Under the pieces are notes generated by a model, which made no database searches, was not told the origin of the DNA, and was given only the letters and a program-made list of their open reading frames with translations. From an uncultured Oscillibacter sp. (GTDB lineage Bacteria; Bacillota; Clostridia; Oscillospirales; Oscillospiraceae), in the NCBI RefSeq assembly GCF_910584465.1, contig NZ_CAJUBK010000062.1, forward strand, positions 5,336 through 12,172: 6,837 bases of DNA, given 5' to 3'. The stretch's first letter is position 1; every line of letters begins with the position of its first letter. A program made the translations under genes and the position numbers. Shown in pieces: positions 4,446 to 6,837 of this stretch.

Positions 4446-6173
4446 ATGGACTTCATGAAAGAATATGAGAAGTGGCTCGCCAGCCCCGCGCTGAGCGCGG
4501 AGGAGCACGCGGAGCTGGAGGCCATCAAGGACGATCCCAAGGAGATCGAGTCCCGGTTCTACGGCCCCCTGGAGTTCGGCACCGCCGGGCTGCGGGGCAC
4601 CATGCACACCGGATTGCACAACATGAACATCCATGTCATCCGCTGGGCCACCCAGGGCTTCGCCGACGTGATCTGCGCCGAGGGCGAGGAGGGCAAGGAG
4701 CGGGGCGTCGCCATCTGCATGGACTGCCGGAACCACTCCATGGAGTTCGCCCGGGCCGCCGCGGAGGTCTGTGCCGCCAACGGCATCCACGTCCGCATCT
4801 TCGAGTCCCTGCGGCCCACGCCCGAGCTGAGCTTCGCCGTCCGGGAGTATCACTGCCAGGCGGGCATCAACGTCACCGCCAGCCACAACCCCAAGGAGTA
4901 CAACGGCTATAAGGTCTACTGGCAGGACGGCGCCCAGCTGCCCCCCCACCACGCCGACGCCATCGCCAAGCGCCTGGGTGAGATCGACATCTTCTCCGAC
5001 GTCAAAAAGATGGGGTATGACGAGGCGGTGGCTTCCGGGATCGTGGAGGTCCTGGGGGCCGAGACCGATGAGAGGTTCCTCTCCAACGTCATGGGCCAGG
5101 TCAACGACAAGGAGGCCGTCGCCAAGGTGGCCGACAGCTTCAAGATGGTCTACACCCCCTTCCACGGCACCGGCCATAAGCTGATCCCCGAGGCGTTGAA
5201 GCGCCTTGGCATGAAGCACGTCCTCTGCGTCCCCCAGCAGATGGTCATCGACGGTGACTTCCCCACCGTCGAGTCCCCGAACCCGGAGAACCCCGAGGGC
5301 TTCTACCTGGCCGTGGACCTGGCGAAGGAGGCGGGCGCGGACTTCATCCTGGGCTCCGACCCCGACGCCGACCGGGTGGGCATCATGGTCCGCGGCAAGG
5401 ACGGCGAGTTCAAGGTCATCACCGGCAACCAGACCGGCGTGCTGCTGCTGGACTACCTGATCGGCGCGAAAAAGCGGGCGGGCATCCTGCCCGAGAAGCC
5501 CGTGGCCCTGAAGACCATCGTCACCACGGAGATGGCCCGCAAGGTCGCCGAGGTCAACGGCCTGCAGTGCTTCGACACCTTCACCGGGTTCAAGTTCCTG
5601 GCGGAGAAGAAGGATAAGCTGGAGTCCTCCGGCGAGGGCAAGGTCATCTTCTCCTATGAGGAGAGCTATGGCTATATGCTGGGCGACTACGTCCGGGACA
5701 AGGACGCCGTCACCGCCGCCCTGGTCCTCACGGAGATGGCGGCCTGGTACGCCGGACAGGGGATGACCCTGGCGGAGGCCCTGGACGCGCTGTATGAGAG
5801 ATATGGCTGGTACGCGGAGCACACCTATAACCTGGTCATGCCCGGCCTGGACGGCCTGAAGGACATGGCGAAGCTGATGGCGGGCCTGCGGGAGGCGCCC
5901 CCGGCGGAGATCTCCGGCGTGGCGGTGGTCCAGTTCAAGGACTACTCCGACGGCAGCGTCACCGACTGCGCCACCGGCGCCAAGAGCGCCATGGAGCTCT
6001 CGGGGTCCAACGTGCTGCGCTTCGAGATGGCGGACGGCACGTCCCTGATCGTGCGGCCCTCCGGCACGGAGCCCAAGATCAAGGTGTACATCCTCACCCA
6101 GGGGAAGGACGCCGCGGAGGCCAAGGCGAACGTGGCCAAGTACGGCGTCTGGGCCGGTTCTCTGCAGGGATGA
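4446..6173 (+). CDS. pgcA: Phospho-sugar mutase, PgcA-type alpha-phosphoglucomutase
   Basis: This cytosolic enzyme of the alpha-D-phosphohexomutase family interconverts glucose-6-phosphate and glucose-1-phosphate, feeding UDP-glucose and envelope glycan synthesis; a phosphomannomutase or broader specificity is possible. The 575-residue protein is close to the 581 of B. subtilis PgcA. It has the four expected sites in order: FGTAGLRG near 44-51; the phosphoserine loop TASHNP at 144-149 with Ser146 as the catalytic residue; the metal loop DPDADR at 305-310; the sugar-binding loop EESYGY at 405-410; and the phosphate-binding loop RPSGTEPKIKVY at 537-548. It is intact and has no signal peptide or membrane segment. 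It is transcribed divergently from dnaA from its own strong promoter and is followed after 17 bases by a GC-rich hairpin. Substrate range cannot be fixed from sequence alone. Confidence 0.94.
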   Translation: MDFMKEYEKWLASPALSAEEHAELEAIKDDPKEIESRFYGPLEFGTAGLRGTMHTGLHNMNIHVIRWATQGFADVICAEGEEGKERGVAICMDCRNHSMEFARAAAEVCAANGIHVRIFESLRPTPELSFAVREYHCQAGINVTASHNPKEYNGYKVYWQDGAQLPPHHADAIAKRLGEIDIFSDVKKMGYDEAVASGIVEVLGAETDERFLSNVMGQVNDKEAVAKVADSFKMVYTPFHGTGHKLIPEALKRLGMKHVLCVPQQMVIDGDFPTVESPNPENPEGFYLAVDLAKEAGADFILGSDPDADRVGIMVRGKDGEFKVITGNQTGVLLLDYLIGAKKRAGILPEKPVALKTIVTTEMARKVAEVNGLQCFDTFTGFKFLAEKKDKLESSGEGKVIFSYEESYGYMLGDYVRDKDAVTAALVLTEMAAWYAGQGMTLAEALDALYERYGWYAEHTYNLVMPGLDGLKDMAKLMAGLREAPPAEISGVAVVQFKDYSDGSVTDCATGAKSAMELSGSNVLRFEMADGTSLIVRPSGTEPKIKVYILTQGKDAAEAKANVAKYGVWAGSLQG

Positions 6174-6190
6174 CAGGATGATGAGGCTTG

Positions 6191-6218
6191 AGGCCCGCCG
6201 CTCACGAGCGGCGGGCCT
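6191..6218 (+). terminator. GC-rich hairpin after pgcA, palindrome copy A
   Basis: An inverted repeat of 12 pairs (AGGCCCGCCGCT / AGCGGCGGGCCT, loop CACG) begins 17 bases after the pgcA stop. Its position suggests a transcription terminator, but only two T follow, so it is not a classical U-tract terminator; it could instead protect the mRNA 3' end. The sequence is almost identical to the core of the 6379-6418 palindrome, with one base different (C at 6205 versus T at 6399). Confidence 0.65.
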
Positions 6219-6220
6219 TG

Positions 6221-6248
6221 GCCTGTCGAAAGCGTCTTCTCGACAGGC
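6221..6248. repeat. Nine-pair inverted repeat after pgcA
   Basis: GCCTGTCGA (6221-6229) pairs perfectly with TCGACAGGC (6240-6248) around a ten-base loop. On the plus strand it is followed by TGGGCAAGTTTT, so the T run comes eight bases later; this is a possible back-up terminator for pgcA, immediately after the first hairpin. Confidence 0.55.
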
Positions 6249-6300
6249 TGGGCAAGTTTTCAGGACGTTCGAAAAGCCCTGAGGACTTACGATCGAAAAC

Positions 6301-6327
6301 GGGAGGGGCCCTTCCTGGGCCCCTCTC
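6301..6327. repeat. GAGGGGCCC/GGGCCCCTC hairpin
   Basis: A perfect nine-pair stem (6303-6311 with 6317-6325, loop TTCCT), extendable by a G-T and a G-C pair. No T tract follows on the plus strand. On the minus strand the stem is followed by GTTTTC, which would be a weak terminator for transcripts coming from the right. It sits midway between the two related palindromes. Confidence 0.55.
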
Positions 6328-6378
6328 GTGACTCTCCCCCTTCTCGTCGAGGATGTCTCCCCTTGCTTTTTTGACACT

Positions 6379-6418
6379 AGGAGGAGGCCCGCCGCTCATG
6401 AGCGGCGGGCCTCCTCCT
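6379..6418. repeat. Perfect 40-bp palindrome, copy B
   Basis: Positions 6379-6398 and 6399-6418 are exact reverse complements with no spacer, a 20-pair GC-rich cruciform or RNA stem. Its core (6385-6412) matches the hairpin at 6191-6218 except for one base. No T run follows on either strand; the only T6 (6367-6372) precedes it. It may be a bidirectional transcription barrier, or one member of a dispersed palindromic repeat family of the REP type. Only two copies are visible here, so family status is inference. Confidence 0.85.
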
Positions 6419-6498
6419 CCCCTCCTATGTGAAATGTACGAATTTTTTCCTGCCGATCTGGCGATCCCTGAAAAATGTGATCCTGCACAAAATTTTAG
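6419..6498. other. A/T-richer gap before the EF-G-like promoter
   Basis: No gene is recognised. The base composition shifts toward A and T between the palindrome and the promoter. TGTG-ATCCTG-CACA at 6476-6489 is a four-base inverted repeat flanked by A/T runs, lying about 50 bases upstream of the predicted transcript start. It could be an activator or repressor site, but the match is short. Confidence 0.3.
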
Positions 6499-6527
6499 TT
6501 GTATTCCGCCCCGGCCTGTTGTATAAT
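6499..6527 (+). promoter_or_regulatory. Probable promoter of the EF-G-like gene
   Basis: A perfect TATAAT at 6522-6527 is preceded after 17 bases by TTGTAT (6499-6504), which shares only three positions with TTGACA. Transcription would start near 6534 and give a leader of about 215 bases. The good -10 stands out against the GC-rich surroundings; the weak -35 lowers confidence. Confidence 0.6.
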
Positions 6528-6533
6528 CCATAT

Positions 6534-6748
6534 ATTGGACGCTTGCGGTCCCCAGGCCCGCCGGGACAGGGAGAGGCACCGGCCGGGGGAGCGATGAGCC
6601 ATTCAACAGCTGCGCGCGCCCCGTCCTCCCGGACCGGTCCCCCGGCGCGGGGAGGACGGACGGGCGGAGGGGAGCGGCAGAGGCGGAAGGCCGGCGGGAC
6701 ACCTGCGAGCCGCATTAGAAGACTGAAGACTAAGGAGTGGAACGAATC
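6534..6748 (+). other. Long GC-rich leader of the EF-G-like gene
   Basis: The predicted 5' leader carries a perfect ten-pair stem, CCGTCCTCCC (6621-6630) with GGGAGGACGG (6650-6659). Its loop contains the palindrome GGACCGGTCC (6631-6640). It matches no riboswitch or T-box signature that I recognise. A frame from ATG 6594 runs 52 codons, rich in Arg, Gly and Ser, and its TGA overlaps the next gene's ATG (ATGA at 6749-6752); the GGGGGAG before it is only two bases away, so a real leader peptide is doubtful. AAGGAG at 6732-6737 is the ribosome binding site of the downstream gene. Confidence 0.45.
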
Positions 6749-6837
6749 ATGAGCTATTCTGTACAGAACATCCGCAACGTCTGTCTGCTGGGCCACAGCG
6801 GCAGCGGCAAGACCGCCCTGGCCGAGAGCCTGCTCTA
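6749..6837 (+). CDS. Elongation factor G-like GTPase, 5' part only
   Basis: Only 29 codons are inside the window. The start MSYSVQNIRNVCLLGHSGSG continues KTALAESLL, giving a translation-factor GTPase P-loop GHSGSGKT at residues 15-22. Canonical EF-G has AHIDAGKTT at this place; GHxGSGKT is typical of the EF-G paralogues found beside the housekeeping copy in Clostridia and in the Thermus group. The expected role is a ribosome-associated GTPase, but the function of this paralogue class is poorly defined, and the domains that would confirm it lie outside the window. ATG follows AAGGAG by 11 bases. Other translational GTPases are possible from so short a fragment. Confidence 0.72.
   Translation, partial: MSYSVQNIRNVCLLGHSGSGKTALAESLL

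Noticed and set aside
6371..6376. TTGACA as a promoter -35
   Set aside because: The 16-18 bases downstream fall inside the GC-rich palindrome and contain no -10-like hexamer.
4404..6377. 657-codon minus-strand frame opposite pgcA
   Set aside because: It overlaps the complete PgcA gene on the other strand, contains no family motif and starts within the palindromic intergenic region.
6202..6702. Minus-strand frame of about 166 codons across the palindromes
   Set aside because: Its start region is the antisense of the EF-G leader and its end is formed by the hairpins. A purine-rich run before the ATG at the palindrome centre resembles a ribosome binding site, but the encoded sequence is basic, low-complexity and unfamiliar.
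6534..6748. Known riboswitch, T-box, 4.5S RNA, tmRNA or RNase P RNA in the leader
   Set aside because: I looked for hallmark sequences of these classes and saw none.
6594..6752. 52-codon leader gene before the EF-G-like gene, as a confident CDS
   Set aside because: The ATGA overlap is attractive, but ribosome binding site spacing is poor, the composition is Arg/Gly/Pro-rich and the frame also stays open far upstream, as expected by chance in GC-rich DNA. It is kept only as part of a finding.

Overview
This is the replication-origin neighbourhood of a GC-rich bacterium, most likely a Firmicute of the class Clostridia. The evidence is the gene set and order dnaA-dnaN-yaaA-recF on the minus strand, AAGGAGG-type ribosome binding sites, a PgcA-type phospho-sugar mutase closest to the Bacillus/Clostridia form, and an EF-G paralogue with a GHxGSGKT P-loop. 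An Oscillospirales-like host is a guess from GC content and protein flavour; no rRNA or other taxonomic marker is present.

Layout. Positions 1-128 are a short stretch downstream of recF whose first 55 bases exactly duplicate bases 156-210 inside recF. This looks like a contig-end artefact or a small tandem duplication; gyrB, often found after recF, is not seen. Minus-strand genes follow: recF (129-1232), the S4-domain gene yaaA (1213-1437, overlapping recF), dnaN (1447-2562) and dnaA (2852-4171, TTG start). The 289-bp dnaA-dnaN gap (2563-2851) holds a convincing oriC: several DnaA-box-like 9-mers, many as head-to-head pairs, then a GC-rich spacer, DnaA-trio-like triplets and an A/T-rich unwinding tract next to dnaN. 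This is the order described for the Bacillus subtilis basal unwinding system.

The dnaA-pgcA gap (4172-4445) is a divergent control region with a strong promoter in each direction. The dnaA promoter is TTGCCA-17-TATAAT with an extended -10; the pgcA promoter is a perfect TTGACA-17-TATAAT. The genes rpmH and rnpA, usual neighbours of dnaA in many Firmicutes, are absent. Instead pgcA (4446-6173) is read away from dnaA. The 575-bp gap after pgcA contains two near-identical GC-rich palindromes (6191-6218 and 6379-6418), two more hairpins, a likely promoter at 6499-6527 and a long structured leader. The window ends in the first 29 codons of an EF-G-like GTPase.

Together the genes cover chromosome initiation (DnaA and oriC), the sliding clamp (DnaN), gap repair (RecF), a small S4 RNA-binding protein, sugar-phosphate entry into cell-envelope precursors (PgcA) and a translation-factor paralogue. 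I see no phage, transposase, CRISPR or defence genes. The points most worth checking are the oriC architecture, the palindrome pair, the divergent dnaA/pgcA promoter region, the structured EF-G leader and the edge duplication.
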